Positions 9,142 through 18,324 of a stretch of 64,000 nt of DNA are shown one piece after another (positions within the stretch are counted from its first letter, which is position 1; every line of letters begins with the position of its first letter). Origin of the DNA: JAFGUF01 sp040883315 (GTDB lineage Bacteria; Bacillota; Clostridia; Christensenellales; UMGS416); assembly GCA_040883315.1 (NCBI GenBank), contig JBFLKU010000010.1, positions 1 to 64,000 on the forward strand. The letters run 5' to 3'. Made by a program: the position numbers and the translations under genes. Below the pieces are notes generated by a model, which was given only the letters and a program-made list of their open reading frames with translations, did no database searches and was not told the origin of the DNA.

Positions 9142-11241
9142 TTACTTTTGGCTGTATTCGTCGAATATCTCCAAAAGCTCGTCCTTTTCACCATCGGATA
9201 TTTTTATAAACATAGCAACCGTGTCACGGGCTTCCTCGTCCATATACTCCACCACAGCAAATGTATCGCCTATTTGCGGCATCTCCATGTCGTAGTCCTT
9301 TATGGCATCGCCTATTTCCTGCCTAAAGGAGCCCCAGCCTTCGATCGAAGAATGTGGCATTTTGCCAATAATTTTCAGTTGGTTTTGCTCATCCATATAA
9401 TAGACGTGTACATCAATTGGGCAATTATATATTGCAGGGTCGCTATTGTATTTTTCTGCAAATTCTTTATACGCTTGTGCATTTTGCTCATATACCATCT
9501 TGATATATGCATTGCTGGCATTTGGCGTGTATGCTGTCAGCTTGTATTTGTCTACCATCATGTCGCTGCCTGCTCTGCCCTTAACATATATATATCCTAT
9601 AGGGATTATGCACTCCTCATCATAATTTGCATATATATTTACGTAGTTTAATGTCCATCCGCCCATATTGACTTCCGCTATTTCTCTCTTTGTGTTGTAG
9701 CTTAGCTCGTCAAATTCATCGGTTAGTTCATTTAGTATATCTATCAGTGTATCCTGTCTGTCCTCTATCTTGTACATGTAGGAATCATAAATAAATGTGA
9801 TATATTCTGTAGGCATAGGGGCATATAGCATGTTCATGTATTCTTCCTGGCTATATAGTGCATCATCTGTGTCCATTCTTATGCTTCCGCAGTGGTTTAG
9901 TCTATCATAAAATGCAGGAACACGTGCCATTATAGATTCGCCTGATTTCAGATTAATCTTTATAAGTATTCTCTCTATGCCGCTATTGTCGGTGAATTTC
10001 TCGTTTTTTATGCTATACAAATCGACTATTTTGTTTATCACTCTGGTGCTTTTTATATTGTATTCTGTAGATATATATTCACCATATGTCGGGTCGTCCC
10101 ATACTCTGTACCACGACCCATACTGACCATAGTTCACAAAATTTACGCTCTCTATTTCATCAGATGTCAGCTGCCTGCTGTCATCTCTGTTTGCTATCAA
10201 AAATGCTGGGTAAACAATTGCAAATGCCAGAACTACGCATGCGAGAAAAACCCATATGCATCGGTTGTTTTTGCATATTTTTTGGTTTATTACTCGCTCC
10301 TGCACAAATACCAAAACAGCCGCTAAACCAAAGAAAAAAATCGCCAGTCTCGCTGTGTCCTGTGTCAGTCCGCCCGAGGTGAAAAGATATAGAAATGTGA
10401 TGAATACTATCACAAAAGGAAGAAAACCAATCAGCAGAAAATGCGACAATTTATTTTTAGTGTAGTTTCCGGTCAGTTCACCGCTTCTTCTTTTAAATAG
10501 CAGTGCACCCGCTATAAATAAGCCTGCAGCCAGCACGATGCCTGCAATAATAGACGGCAGATATCTGGTGGCGTCATATCTTCCTAGCGTTTTCAGCAGC
10601 AGATTGGGGATGATATATAGGTCGAATTTCTGCATGAAATAGCTGTTAAATCGTATCCGCCTGTATGTGCCTGTGAAATATCGAACTATAAACATCAGTG
10701 CAGGCATCAGCACTATCCAGTCCGCAATCAACGCAGACGAGCCTTTTCTGCCTGTTACACCGATGGATAAAAACACCGCACCTATTATTAATAAAGAGCC
10801 CAGCATCATGTTTAAGGTAGTCACTATAATATCACCTGCAAATACGATTTTGCCCATGTGCTTCATCGTCAGCAGTGCTCCCGCCAGGCTGATTACAGCA
10901 AGCAATACCCACTGCACAGTAACAGCTGCCAATGCCTTGGTGCAGAATATCTGCTCTCTGGTGTATGGTGATGAATAAACGCTGTCTGTTTTCGCCTTGC
11001 TCCACGCAAAGGATACCAGCTTTCTGGCTATCATGTTGCTTCCCAGTATCATCACCCCAAAGAGCGCTATATCCACAACATTAAATACTTCGGCTGATGT
11101 GTAATAGGTCGGCATCTCGCCTCTGCCAAACCAATATGCCAGTATAGTGGTTATAACGCCAAGTACCAGCAACACAATAGAAATATTTAGTATTTCCTTT
11201 ATGCTGTCTTTAAATAATTCTCTGCTGAAAAACCTCTTCAT
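9142..11241 (-). CDS. ABC transporter permease with large extracellular domain, copy 2
   Basis: A 699-residue paralogue of its two neighbours with the same plan: six N-terminal membrane segments, another membrane pair near residues 265-345, then a large C-terminal extracytoplasmic domain. N-terminal MKRFFSRELFKDSIKE aligns with MKEFFDKNLYKESLRE of copy 3, and FKRRSGELTG matches at the loop. AAGGAG precedes the ATG. It lies 26 bp upstream of copy 3 and 28 bp downstream of copy 1, and presumably pairs with the single ATPase at 13345. Confidence 0.8.
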   Translation of the reverse strand: MKRFFSRELFKDSIKEILNISIVLLVLGVITTILAYWFGRGEMPTYYTSAEVFNVVDIALFGVMILGSNMIARKLVSFAWSKAKTDSVYSSPYTREQIFCTKALAAVTVQWVLLAVISLAGALLTMKHMGKIVFAGDIIVTTLNMMLGSLLIIGAVFLSIGVTGRKGSSALIADWIVLMPALMFIVRYFTGTYRRIRFNSYFMQKFDLYIIPNLLLKTLGRYDATRYLPSIIAGIVLAAGLFIAGALLFKRRSGELTGNYTKNKLSHFLLIGFLPFVIVFITFLYLFTSGGLTQDTARLAIFFFGLAAVLVFVQERVINQKICKNNRCIWVFLACVVLAFAIVYPAFLIANRDDSRQLTSDEIESVNFVNYGQYGSWYRVWDDPTYGEYISTEYNIKSTRVINKIVDLYSIKNEKFTDNSGIERILIKINLKSGESIMARVPAFYDRLNHCGSIRMDTDDALYSQEEYMNMLYAPMPTEYITFIYDSYMYKIEDRQDTLIDILNELTDEFDELSYNTKREIAEVNMGGWTLNYVNIYANYDEECIIPIGYIYVKGRAGSDMMVDKYKLTAYTPNASNAYIKMVYEQNAQAYKEFAEKYNSDPAIYNCPIDVHVYYMDEQNQLKIIGKMPHSSIEGWGSFRQEIGDAIKDYDMEMPQIGDTFAVVEYMDEEARDTVAMFIKISDGEKDELLEIFDEYSQK

Positions 11242-11269
11242 ATCTCTTGCTCCTTTGTAGGACTTTATG

Positions 11270-13348
11270 CTATCTTTCTGTCAGCTTCACAATCTCAGCC
11301 ATCTCATCCGAGCTCACCTTCAAAAACATGGTGGATATGCCGCCGCCTCTGCCCACCTTCCATGTTATTTTTATTACGTTGTCATATATTGTGGGTGTAG
11401 ACAAATCGTTGTTTTTTATTATCTCTAGTATGTTGTTGTATGCTATTAGCTGCTGGTTATCTTTCGGGATAAACCCCAAAAGCAGTATTCTGCCCGTTCC
11501 TGAATCCAGTGCAAAATCCACACTATAGCTCGTTATCTCTATGCTTCGCAGGAAGTTTGTATCCTGATACAGTCTTTCAAATTCGCCTATGTTTTTCTCG
11601 TTCACCAGCTCTATAAACATATTTGCAGTCTGGGGAGTATTGTCCGATATGGCGTAGTTATCCAGAGTGTTTTGCCTGCCGGCTCTTGCCTTCACTCGGA
11701 TAGTGCCCCATGTGTGCTCGTCCATGTGGTCGGCGTTGTTCTCACGTATCATTTTGGTCTCAAACTGATATGTATCCAGCCGGATTTCATTTCTTTTGTC
11801 GTAGCTCAGCTGGCTGTATTCATGCATAAACAGCTTGTACATCTCCAATAGCTCTGCCTGGCTGTAGGTGTCCACATTGTTTGTTTCCATGTAAATGTAG
11901 TTCACTTCATCCGCCGGTGCAGGCACAAAATAGCTGGTTACGTAGTCTACAGATCTGCCCAGTATGGATTTTATATAGTCCAGATTATTCTCATCTGTGG
12001 TCTCTGCACCTATTCGCACATTTTTATATATGGTCTTTCCCGATGTCATTTTGAATTCCACCAAGTAGTAGAAATTATACAAAGCCTCATACTTGTCTTG
12101 GTTGCTGCTTCGCACTATTTTTTCTATTATGGCCCTGTCCACTATCTCCACATCCTCCGCCAGCATCTCTCCGTAGCTGAATGATGTATCGCTTTCTGCC
12201 CTGTCAAGGTAGCTTTTGGTCTGCACAAAGCTTATGCTCTCCACCTCGTCGGCATTTAGCTGGGCTTGCAGTGCATTTTCATTTATAGATATTATTCCCT
12301 TGTTCACTGCAAAGGATAGAGCCATAACTAGGATAAACCCTATGATATTTCGCAGCCGCAGAACCAGCCGTCTCTCTATTACTATCTCGTAGAACATGAA
12401 TAGGAAAAACGAAATGGCAATGTATGTGAAAAACGTGCGTATCTGCTCCGCAGTGTAGTATTCGTATCCTTTTATTGCCAAGCCCAATGTAACGTATGCA
12501 AAAAACAGAGGCATTATGCTCATGGTGATATAGTGCATCCATTTTGTAGGTGTGTATGTGCCTGCCAGTGCTCCGTTTCTCTTTCTGAATAGCCTGTAGC
12601 CAAGCCAGATGTAGACAATGGACAACGCCAGAGTGAACAAAAGAGACGGAATATCCGTCAATATCTCGGGTGCTGAAAGGAACGAAGAATAAAGCATATT
12701 TGTGATGGAATATATGGATGGTATGTGCAGCGTTCCGTAGCTGTAGAGGGGAACAATATCAAAATCATTCATGCTCAAAATAGCAGATGAAAATGAAAGA
12801 AGCACAGGAATCCCGAATATTCCAAGCGATATTATAGATGTGGCAAGAGCTTTGCCGGACACGCCTATCGCCATAAAGCCAGCGCTTATTATCAGAAGTG
12901 AGCACACAAAATATGCAAATAGCATAGTAAGTGCCTCCCCCACAAAGACAAACGTGCCGATATATGGATAGACCAAAATCAATGACAAGACAGTGACGAA
13001 TACCATCACTATTGCCTGCCATGTGACTACAGCTAGCAGCTTTGAAAAATACAGCTGCCCTTTTGTCACCGGCTGTGCATATTCAAAATCCGTCTGGCTG
13101 CGTATCCATGCAAAGCGCATCGTGACAGCAGGCATCAAAGGTGCACCCACCAAGGTAATCACAAAAAGTGCAGTCATATTGGGAATAAAAGAATTTGATG
13201 AGCTCATATAGTATGCTAATTGGTCATTGATGAATGTGCCCTTTTGTGCAGCCACTATTGTGATGGCTATCGCCAGCACAGCCAGCGCAGAGTACATCAT
13301 GTCTATCATGGAGTTTTTGTATATTCCTTTGTTTATGTATTTTCTCAT
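11270..13348 (-). CDS. ABC transporter permease with large extracellular domain, copy 1
   Basis: A 692-residue permease, the most divergent of the three tandem paralogues but with the same layout, and FRKRNGALAGTYTPTK at the loop position. Its ATG overlaps the stop of the ATPase gene (ATGA), and GGAGGAAG lies inside the ATPase gene, so the two are translationally coupled. This makes it the primary partner of the ATPase; copies 2 and 3 look like later duplications. The substrate is unknown. Confidence 0.8.
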   Translation of the reverse strand: MRKYINKGIYKNSMIDMMYSALAVLAIAITIVAAQKGTFINDQLAYYMSSSNSFIPNMTALFVITLVGAPLMPAVTMRFAWIRSQTDFEYAQPVTKGQLYFSKLLAVVTWQAIVMVFVTVLSLILVYPYIGTFVFVGEALTMLFAYFVCSLLIISAGFMAIGVSGKALATSIISLGIFGIPVLLSFSSAILSMNDFDIVPLYSYGTLHIPSIYSITNMLYSSFLSAPEILTDIPSLLFTLALSIVYIWLGYRLFRKRNGALAGTYTPTKWMHYITMSIMPLFFAYVTLGLAIKGYEYYTAEQIRTFFTYIAISFFLFMFYEIVIERRLVLRLRNIIGFILVMALSFAVNKGIISINENALQAQLNADEVESISFVQTKSYLDRAESDTSFSYGEMLAEDVEIVDRAIIEKIVRSSNQDKYEALYNFYYLVEFKMTSGKTIYKNVRIGAETTDENNLDYIKSILGRSVDYVTSYFVPAPADEVNYIYMETNNVDTYSQAELLEMYKLFMHEYSQLSYDKRNEIRLDTYQFETKMIRENNADHMDEHTWGTIRVKARAGRQNTLDNYAISDNTPQTANMFIELVNEKNIGEFERLYQDTNFLRSIEITSYSVDFALDSGTGRILLLGFIPKDNQQLIAYNNILEIIKNNDLSTPTIYDNVIKITWKVGRGGGISTMFLKVSSDEMAEIVKLTER

Positions 13349-14256
13349 TTCAGCACTTCCTCCATCATTTCCATGCTGCCATATCCCAGCTGACGTAGGC
13401 GTGAAATAAACACTTCCTCCACAGTAATAGGCAATACCTCAGCCAGTATGGGCTTTAGCTTGTTTATCTTTTTCATCTGCACATCTTCCTCGCCCCGCAC
13501 GATTATAGAGACGATTTTGCCGCTTTTTTCATAGCCTATCATGTCGAAGTCTTCGAATGTTTTTTCCGATACTTCTCCGTCGAATGCACAGCGGATTTTC
13601 ACCAGATTGTTCTTTATGTCCTCCAAATCCCCCTGTATCACTATCTCGCCGTCGTGTATCATCGCCAGCCCGTCGCATATGTCTTCCAGCTCCTTCAGGG
13701 AGTGGGACGTGACAATTGTGGTCATGTTGTTTCTGGCTGTTTCATCGAATATCAGCTTCTTTATGTTTATACGCATCATCGGGTCCAGCCCGTCCAGCGT
13801 CTCGTCCAGCAGCAGATATTTTATGCCGCATGATAGTGCAATAGATAGAAAGACCTGCTTTTTCATTCCCTTGGAAAGCTTCATCATTCTGTCTGTTTTT
13901 TTCATTCTGAATATAGTAAGCAGCCTTTTGTATTTTTCATCATCAAAGTCTGTGTATATATTTTTGTATCTTTTGGTGACTATATCTATAGTATCTGCTG
14001 ACTCGAAATATATTTCATCGCTCAAAAACAGCAAATTCGGTATGCTCTCCACTTTGTCTTCCCGCAGTACTCCATCGAATGAAATGCTGCCTGAAAGTAT
14101 ATCGTATACGCCGGATATCAGCCGCAGCAGTGTGGACTTGCCTGCGCCGTTGCTGCCCACTATGCCAAAGACAGCTCCGCTTTTGATGGTGCATGTTATA
14201 TTGTCCAGTACCTTTATCTCACCGAATGATTTGCTTACGTTTTTTATCTCTATCAT
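13345..14256 (-). CDS. ABC transporter ATP-binding protein
   Basis: A 303-residue ATPase subunit. Walker A GSNGAGKST at about 34-42, the signature LSKGMKKQ, Walker B KYLLLDETLDGLD and the H-loop TSHSLKE are all intact, followed by an about 90-residue C-terminal extension. It is the only ATPase for three permease genes. The ATG at 14256 is chosen over an upstream in-frame start because CAAGGAGAAATAAG precedes it and it opens with MIEIKNVSKSFG, the normal beginning. It lies 116 bp downstream of the GntR regulator in the same operon. Confidence 0.93.
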   Translation of the reverse strand: MIEIKNVSKSFGEIKVLDNITCTIKSGAVFGIVGSNGAGKSTLLRLISGVYDILSGSISFDGVLREDKVESIPNLLFLSDEIYFESADTIDIVTKRYKNIYTDFDDEKYKRLLTIFRMKKTDRMMKLSKGMKKQVFLSIALSCGIKYLLLDETLDGLDPMMRINIKKLIFDETARNNMTTIVTSHSLKELEDICDGLAMIHDGEIVIQGDLEDIKNNLVKIRCAFDGEVSEKTFEDFDMIGYEKSGKIVSIIVRGEEDVQMKKINKLKPILAEVLPITVEEVFISRLRQLGYGSMEMMEEVLK

Positions 14257-14372
14257 CTTATTTCTCCTTGCTTTTCTTTTATAATAATTTATCGTCTGTA
14301 TCACACATTTTTTCTATTGTTCATTCCACGACCTTAGAAATGAACTATCGCTGCGTATTTCATTTGTTTAGC

Positions 14373-14747
14373 TTATCCAGATGTTTCTTTATATACTCTC
14401 TTCACCAAGTCTACAATGTCATCCAGCTTCACGCCGCTCTGCTTTGCATTGCGCACAATATCCGCAATTTCATTTATGCTCTCTTTTTTCTGCTTCATTA
14501 TTATTTTTTTTGCATCTTTTGTAACATACCTGCCGCTGCCGGGCACGCTGACACAAAGATTTCTATTTTCCATCTCTCCATACGCTCTCTGCAAAGTATT
14601 TGGGTTCACTCCCAGCTCCTTTGCCAGAGCCCGAACAGACGGCAGCGCCTCCTCTGCCCCTATAACGCCGGTGAATATCAGCTCCTCAAATTGGTCTATC
14701 ACCTGCAGGTATATGGGCGTGGGCGAAAACTTATTGATAAATAGCAT
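14373..14747 (-). CDS. GntR-family transcriptional regulator, YtrA subfamily
   Basis: A 124-residue regulator: an N-terminal winged helix-turn-helix (PIYLQVIDQFEELIFTG, then LPSVRALAKELGVNPNTLQRAY) and a short helical C-terminus without a large ligand domain, which defines the YtrA subfamily. Members repress an ABC operon that they head, as here. A perfect 8-bp palindrome sits just downstream of its own -10 box (14784-14802), so autorepression of the whole operon is likely. The start follows AGAAAGGATGC. Confidence 0.92.
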   Translation of the reverse strand: MLFINKFSPTPIYLQVIDQFEELIFTGVIGAEEALPSVRALAKELGVNPNTLQRAYGEMENRNLCVSVPGSGRYVTKDAKKIIMKQKKESINEIADIVRNAKQSGVKLDDIVDLVKRVYKETSG

Positions 14748-14783
14748 TTTGCATCCTTTCTAGTCTATTTAATCGTACTAAGT

Positions 14784-14802
14784 GTATTAATATCATTAAT
14801 AC
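14784..14802. promoter_or_regulatory. Probable GntR/YtrA operator
   Basis: GTATTAAT-ATC-ATTAATAC is a perfect 8-bp inverted repeat with a 3-bp spacer. It lies directly downstream of the -10 box of the gntR-ABC operon, over the expected transcription start. The site begins AGTGTA (14781-14786), then 13 bp, then TACGAT, close to the AGTGTA-N13-TACACT operator I recall for Bacillus YtrA. The position fits repression. Confidence 0.7.
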
Positions 14803-14808
14803 GATTTA

Positions 14809-14836
14809 ATCATACCACTTTTATCCATTTTGTCAA
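14809..14836 (-). promoter_or_regulatory. Promoter of the gntR-ABC operon
   Basis: On the minus strand TTGACA, 16 bp, TATGAT: a near-consensus sigma-A promoter about 60 bp upstream of the GntR start codon. Confidence 0.75.
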
Positions 14837-15013
14837 TGTGGTTTTTTAATTTTTTTATATGAGATATTTTTGCGAGTTAAAGCCATACATCTGCAAAATA
14901 ATCAAATTTTTTCATCTACCATTTCTCTGCTTTGCTCTACTAGCATTTTATTATGTTTTGCTAGCATTTGAGTCGATACAGTTATTGGGGTACGCAAGTT
15001 TTCTTTTGAACAT

Positions 15014-15045
15014 AATAAAAAAGACCACCTCGTTTTAGTGGTCTT
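15014..15045 (-). terminator. Terminator of the lipoprotein/metallopeptidase genes
   Basis: Minus-strand stem AAGACCAC/GTGGTCTT followed by a T-run, 19 bp downstream of the lipoprotein stop codon. Confidence 0.8.
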
Positions 15046-15063
15046 AGAATATTCATCATTATC

Positions 15064-15882
15064 TTATTCTTCTTTTTCGTCTTCTTCGTCTTGCGGCTTT
15101 TTCTTTTTTCTCCATTTTCCCCATAAAATTATGACTATTGCCAAGATTAAAATACTCACAAACAAAACTATTGCGGATATAATAACATTCTCTTTTTGTT
15201 TTTCGCTTTTTGCTATCAAATCACGCTCATATTCTAGGTTTTCGTTGTTATTTATTTTTCCCTGCATATGTATGCTGCTTCTTTTGTCTATAGGAACATC
15301 AAAGCTTTTTGTGTTTTGGTTGATTACATCATCCTCTATGCTTTCATTTATAGGAAGGCTTATTGTCACTGTGCATTTGGCACTGTTTATAAAATCATCC
15401 GCTTCTTTGCCCACAGCACCTGGATATGCAGTGTATATTTGCTCATTTATTATATTGCTGAAATCAAGCGATGCATCCAGCGTGTAATCTTCGTAATAAT
15501 AATTAAGATTGTATGTATAGTCTACATCTGAAAAAGGAGATATTTCATTGGTCATGCACTTGTACAGGCCAGCTAATGCTGCTCCTCTGGTTTCGTATTG
15601 TTCATTTATTTCCATATAAATGGAGATTCCGCCATCATAGGTAGAAATAGCTGCATCATAGCCATTGTCCTCCCAATGCTGTTCTATCTTCTCGAGATAA
15701 AGTTTTACCTCGTCATAGTTTATGTCATCTTTTTTTATGTCGGTAACATCAATTTTATAGCTATATGTCAACATGTTGTTCTCGTCAATTGACGCATCTA
15801 TTTTCAGCTCAGTGCAGCCTGCAAACGCCAAAGCAAATGCCAGAAGAACTGCAGCGATTATATATTTTTTAATTCTATCCAT
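15064..15882 (-). CDS. Lipoprotein with C-terminal membrane anchor, unknown function
   Basis: A 272-residue protein with a lipobox signal peptide (AFAGC, Cys22), an about 190-residue extracytoplasmic domain rich in Asp, Tyr and Asn, one transmembrane helix at about 230-252, and a Lys- then Asp/Glu-rich tail. The domain begins with short charged beta-strands (LKIDASIDENNMLTYSYKI), a pattern seen in LppM/DUF3153-like lipoproteins, but I do not claim that assignment. It sits 58 bp downstream of the metallopeptidase gene and probably shares its transcript and terminator. Confidence 0.7.
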   Translation of the reverse strand: MDRIKKYIIAAVLLAFALAFAGCTELKIDASIDENNMLTYSYKIDVTDIKKDDINYDEVKLYLEKIEQHWEDNGYDAAISTYDGGISIYMEINEQYETRGAALAGLYKCMTNEISPFSDVDYTYNLNYYYEDYTLDASLDFSNIINEQIYTAYPGAVGKEADDFINSAKCTVTISLPINESIEDDVINQNTKSFDVPIDKRSSIHMQGKINNNENLEYERDLIAKSEKQKENVIISAIVLFVSILILAIVIILWGKWRKKKKPQDEEDEKEE

Positions 15883-15940
15883 CTTTTCACCTTAAATATT
15901 GTATTATATTATGACTTTTTAGTGTGTGATTAAAATTTTC

Positions 15941-17251
15941 TTAGTACACAAAGTCAAGAGGGTCTGACAGCATAACTGTTCCATCAGGGAATGTAACGCT
16001 TACACGAGCACGCACCCATGTGCCTTTAGGTATGCGGTCCCACCAATAGGAGTATATTGTGTTTGCCATTCGCTTTTCATAATGACCAATCCGTGCCCTA
16101 CCTTGTACAGAACCTCTTACGGTCCTTGGCATGCAGATTACGTCATCGTTCATATTGTATAGAATAAGAGTATATACTACATTAGGGTCTGTAAATGGCT
16201 CATCCCATGCGAATACACGTCTCCTCGTGGTTGGTTTTGTGACAGAAAGATTTAAAGTGCCTATATCTTCTCGTTTTTCTCTGTTTGGCACATTTTCATC
16301 TATAAAACTATAAAAATATTCTTCCAACCCTTCTATATCACTGGGCAATCCCAGAGTTATATTTTCGTGAGGCGTGCCATTTCTGCACAATTTATATGAA
16401 TAGCCGATTTTGTTCGCATACTCCCTGCCGTAAATTGCAAATTTCTCCACCATGTCTTTTGAATCATAAAAGTCTACAACCCTGTGGGCACGTGGAGATC
16501 CCATGAAATAAACATAATCTTCTGCTGCTAATTCCACCAAATACCACTTATGGTTGACAATATATTCTTCAAACGAGTCTGCTGCCAGTAGCACGCCATC
16601 TACACCCTCGCCTCTTAGCTTGTAGTATTCTGTTTCCTTATCTGTATCAGTGAATGTTAAATCGAAATAGAAGTTAGTAAAGTGATGACCATATTCATGA
16701 CTTAACACTATTGCTATATCATCAATCTCTGAATATCTATTTGCCTGATAGAGATTTATTTCAGTCAGAACTGTTTTAGAATTGAAATTGTCAGCAGGTA
16801 AAAAATTATATAAAGACACAGGGATTTCAAAGGTTTGCTCTTCGTTCTTCTGCGAACCTAATATGCCATTTTCTGCACTTTCATTTAAAATGACAGATGA
16901 TATATATTTAATCTCCTCGCCATGTTTATTCATAAATAATTCTTCTGCAAGACCCTTAAGGTGATTTTCATTCCATGCATCTGTATTGCTTAAAAAATAG
17001 ATATTGTCTTTATTATATACATATTCATATTCTGAGTAATCCGCTTCTTCCAATGAAATATCTGTAATTTGTTCATTGTGATTAATATAGGAGTCTAAGT
17101 TGTTAATATTAAATGATTTTGTTGTTTCCAATGAATCCAAGGCTTCCAAACTTATTAAGTATTGATTTGCTGTGTAGCCGACGTAGGCTAGGCTGGCTGC
17201 AACAAGTACGCTTATCAAAACGATAAGGACTATAAATGATGATTTCTTCAT
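15941..17251 (-). CDS. Membrane-anchored zinc metallopeptidase (HEYGH motif)
   Basis: A 436-residue protein. An uncleaved signal anchor covers about residues 5-27. The extracellular domain has the zincin motif LSHEYGHHFTNFYF (HExxH), and about 80 residues later LVELAAEDYVYFMGS, whose Glu could be the third zinc ligand. The C-terminal 100 residues look like a beta-sandwich ending in a substrate-binding-like module. The ATG at 17251 is chosen because GGAAGAGGAATAT precedes it; five residues upstream is another in-frame ATG without a ribosome site. The substrate is unknown. Confidence 0.8.
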   Translation of the reverse strand: MKKSSFIVLIVLISVLVAASLAYVGYTANQYLISLEALDSLETTKSFNINNLDSYINHNEQITDISLEEADYSEYEYVYNKDNIYFLSNTDAWNENHLKGLAEELFMNKHGEEIKYISSVILNESAENGILGSQKNEEQTFEIPVSLYNFLPADNFNSKTVLTEINLYQANRYSEIDDIAIVLSHEYGHHFTNFYFDLTFTDTDKETEYYKLRGEGVDGVLLAADSFEEYIVNHKWYLVELAAEDYVYFMGSPRAHRVVDFYDSKDMVEKFAIYGREYANKIGYSYKLCRNGTPHENITLGLPSDIEGLEEYFYSFIDENVPNREKREDIGTLNLSVTKPTTRRRVFAWDEPFTDPNVVYTLILYNMNDDVICMPRTVRGSVQGRARIGHYEKRMANTIYSYWWDRIPKGTWVRARVSVTFPDGTVMLSDPLDFVY

Positions 17252-17449
17252 ATATTCCTCTTCCATATATAGCTATCTTCATGTGCACTTTGGCATTTTC
17301 GCAATACGCACACGCAAAAACTATTATACACTAATATAGCAATCATTACCACAAATATTGCTAATAAAATATACCACTTTTATGCCCTTATGAAATTTTT
17401 AACTGTTTAAAAAATCAGTGCTCACTATTTATCTATATCTTTAATCCAA

Positions 17450-17523
17450 ACCACCACTACGGTGGTCACCAGCTCTCACAATCGCAAGCGATTGCTTTCG
17501 CTCATCGTATTGCCTCTGGCAAT
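17450..17523. repeat. Cluster of three perfect hairpins
   Basis: Three adjacent inverted repeats: ACCACC-ACTAC-GGTGGT (17450-17466), CAATCGC-AA-GCGATTG (17479-17494) and ATTGCC-TCT-GGCAAT (17509-17523). The last has the same GCC-TCT-GGC core as hairpins at 52.7 and 52.9 kb, so these may be members of one dispersed structured repeat family. Confidence 0.55.
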
Positions 17524-17551
17524 TACTTGCATTCACAAAAACAAGATTATA

Positions 17552-17580
17552 TTGTAACAAAACTGACATAATGATAAGAT
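17552..17580 (+). promoter_or_regulatory. Probable promoter of the two-component operon
   Basis: TTGTAA, 17 bp, TAAGAT, about 60 bp before the response-regulator ATG. The -10 hexamer lies within the left arm of the inverted repeat. Confidence 0.45.
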
Positions 17581-17608
17581 ATATTATAGTCCTAATAATA
17601 TATCTTAT
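17574..17608. promoter_or_regulatory. 14-bp perfect inverted repeat over the two-component promoter
   Basis: Left arm ATAAGATATATTAT (17574-17587), 7-nt spacer AGTCCTA, right arm ATAATATATCTTAT (17595-17608). It overlaps the predicted -10 and transcription start. It could be an operator for the response regulator itself or a leader hairpin. Confidence 0.6.
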
Positions 17609-17641
17609 AAGATAACATATAGGAATTTCAAGAGGTGACGT

Positions 17642-18322
17642 ATGTACAACGTAAAGGTGCTGATAGCAGAGGACGAAAAGGCTCTGCGGGATATGATAGC
17701 AAAATATCTGAAGCGTGAGGGATTTGTCCCACTGGAGGCGGAGGATGGAAAGCAGGCAAGGGAGCTGGTGGAGAGCGAGTCCTTTGACCTTGCTATTTTG
17801 GATGTGATGATGCCATTTGAAAATGGATTTGATATAGCGGCAAAAATACGCCAGCAGTACCCCAATGTGCCTATCATAATGCTGACAGCCAGAACAAGCA
17901 CCGAGGACAAAATTCAGGGCTTCGAATCGGGGGCAGACCAATACGTGCCAAAGCCTTTCAGCATGAAGGAGCTGATGGTGCGTGTGAAAAGCGTGCTGAA
18001 GAAGAAAAACATAAATGCAGTGGATATGGAGACCACCTTTGGCTGCATGTACATAAACACCAGTGCCAGAATTATAAAAGTGGAAGATGAAATCATCGAC
18101 CTGACTCCCAGAGAATATGACCTGCTGATGTATCTGACGGACAACAAAGACCTGGCTCTGAGCCGGGATATGATACTGGAGCGAGTGTGGGGATATGATT
18201 ATGACTGCGACGAGCGCACCGTGGATACATTCGTTCAAAGGCTTCGCAAGAAGCTGAAAAAGGCAGGCGACTACATACACACATTGCGGGCAATGGGATA
18301 TAAATTCCACATAGAGGACTAG
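17642..18322 (+). CDS. OmpR/PhoB-family response regulator
   Basis: A 226-residue two-domain regulator. The receiver domain has the acidic pair ED at 10-11, the phospho-acceptor Asp54 in LAILDVMMP, Thr in MLTAR and Lys in YVPKPFS. A winged-helix DNA-binding domain follows (DLTPREYDLLMYL, VWGYD, RTVDTFVQRLRKKL). AAGAGGTGACGT precedes the ATG. It is co-transcribed with the histidine kinase two bases downstream, and probably autoregulates through the inverted repeat in its promoter. The signal and targets are not evident. Confidence 0.95.
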   Translation: MYNVKVLIAEDEKALRDMIAKYLKREGFVPLEAEDGKQARELVESESFDLAILDVMMPFENGFDIAAKIRQQYPNVPIIMLTARTSTEDKIQGFESGADQYVPKPFSMKELMVRVKSVLKKKNINAVDMETTFGCMYINTSARIIKVEDEIIDLTPREYDLLMYLTDNKDLALSRDMILERVWGYDYDCDERTVDTFVQRLRKKLKKAGDYIHTLRAMGYKFHIED

Positions 18323-18324
18323 AG

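Larger units (their letters stand above)
17252..17641. other. Intergenic region with hairpin cluster and two-component promoter
   Basis: 390 bp between the divergent metallopeptidase and response-regulator genes. From left to right it holds an AT-rich stretch with the metallopeptidase promoter region, a run of three hairpins (17450-17523), and a promoter overlapped by a long inverted repeat (17552-17608). No coding region is supported. Confidence 0.6.
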
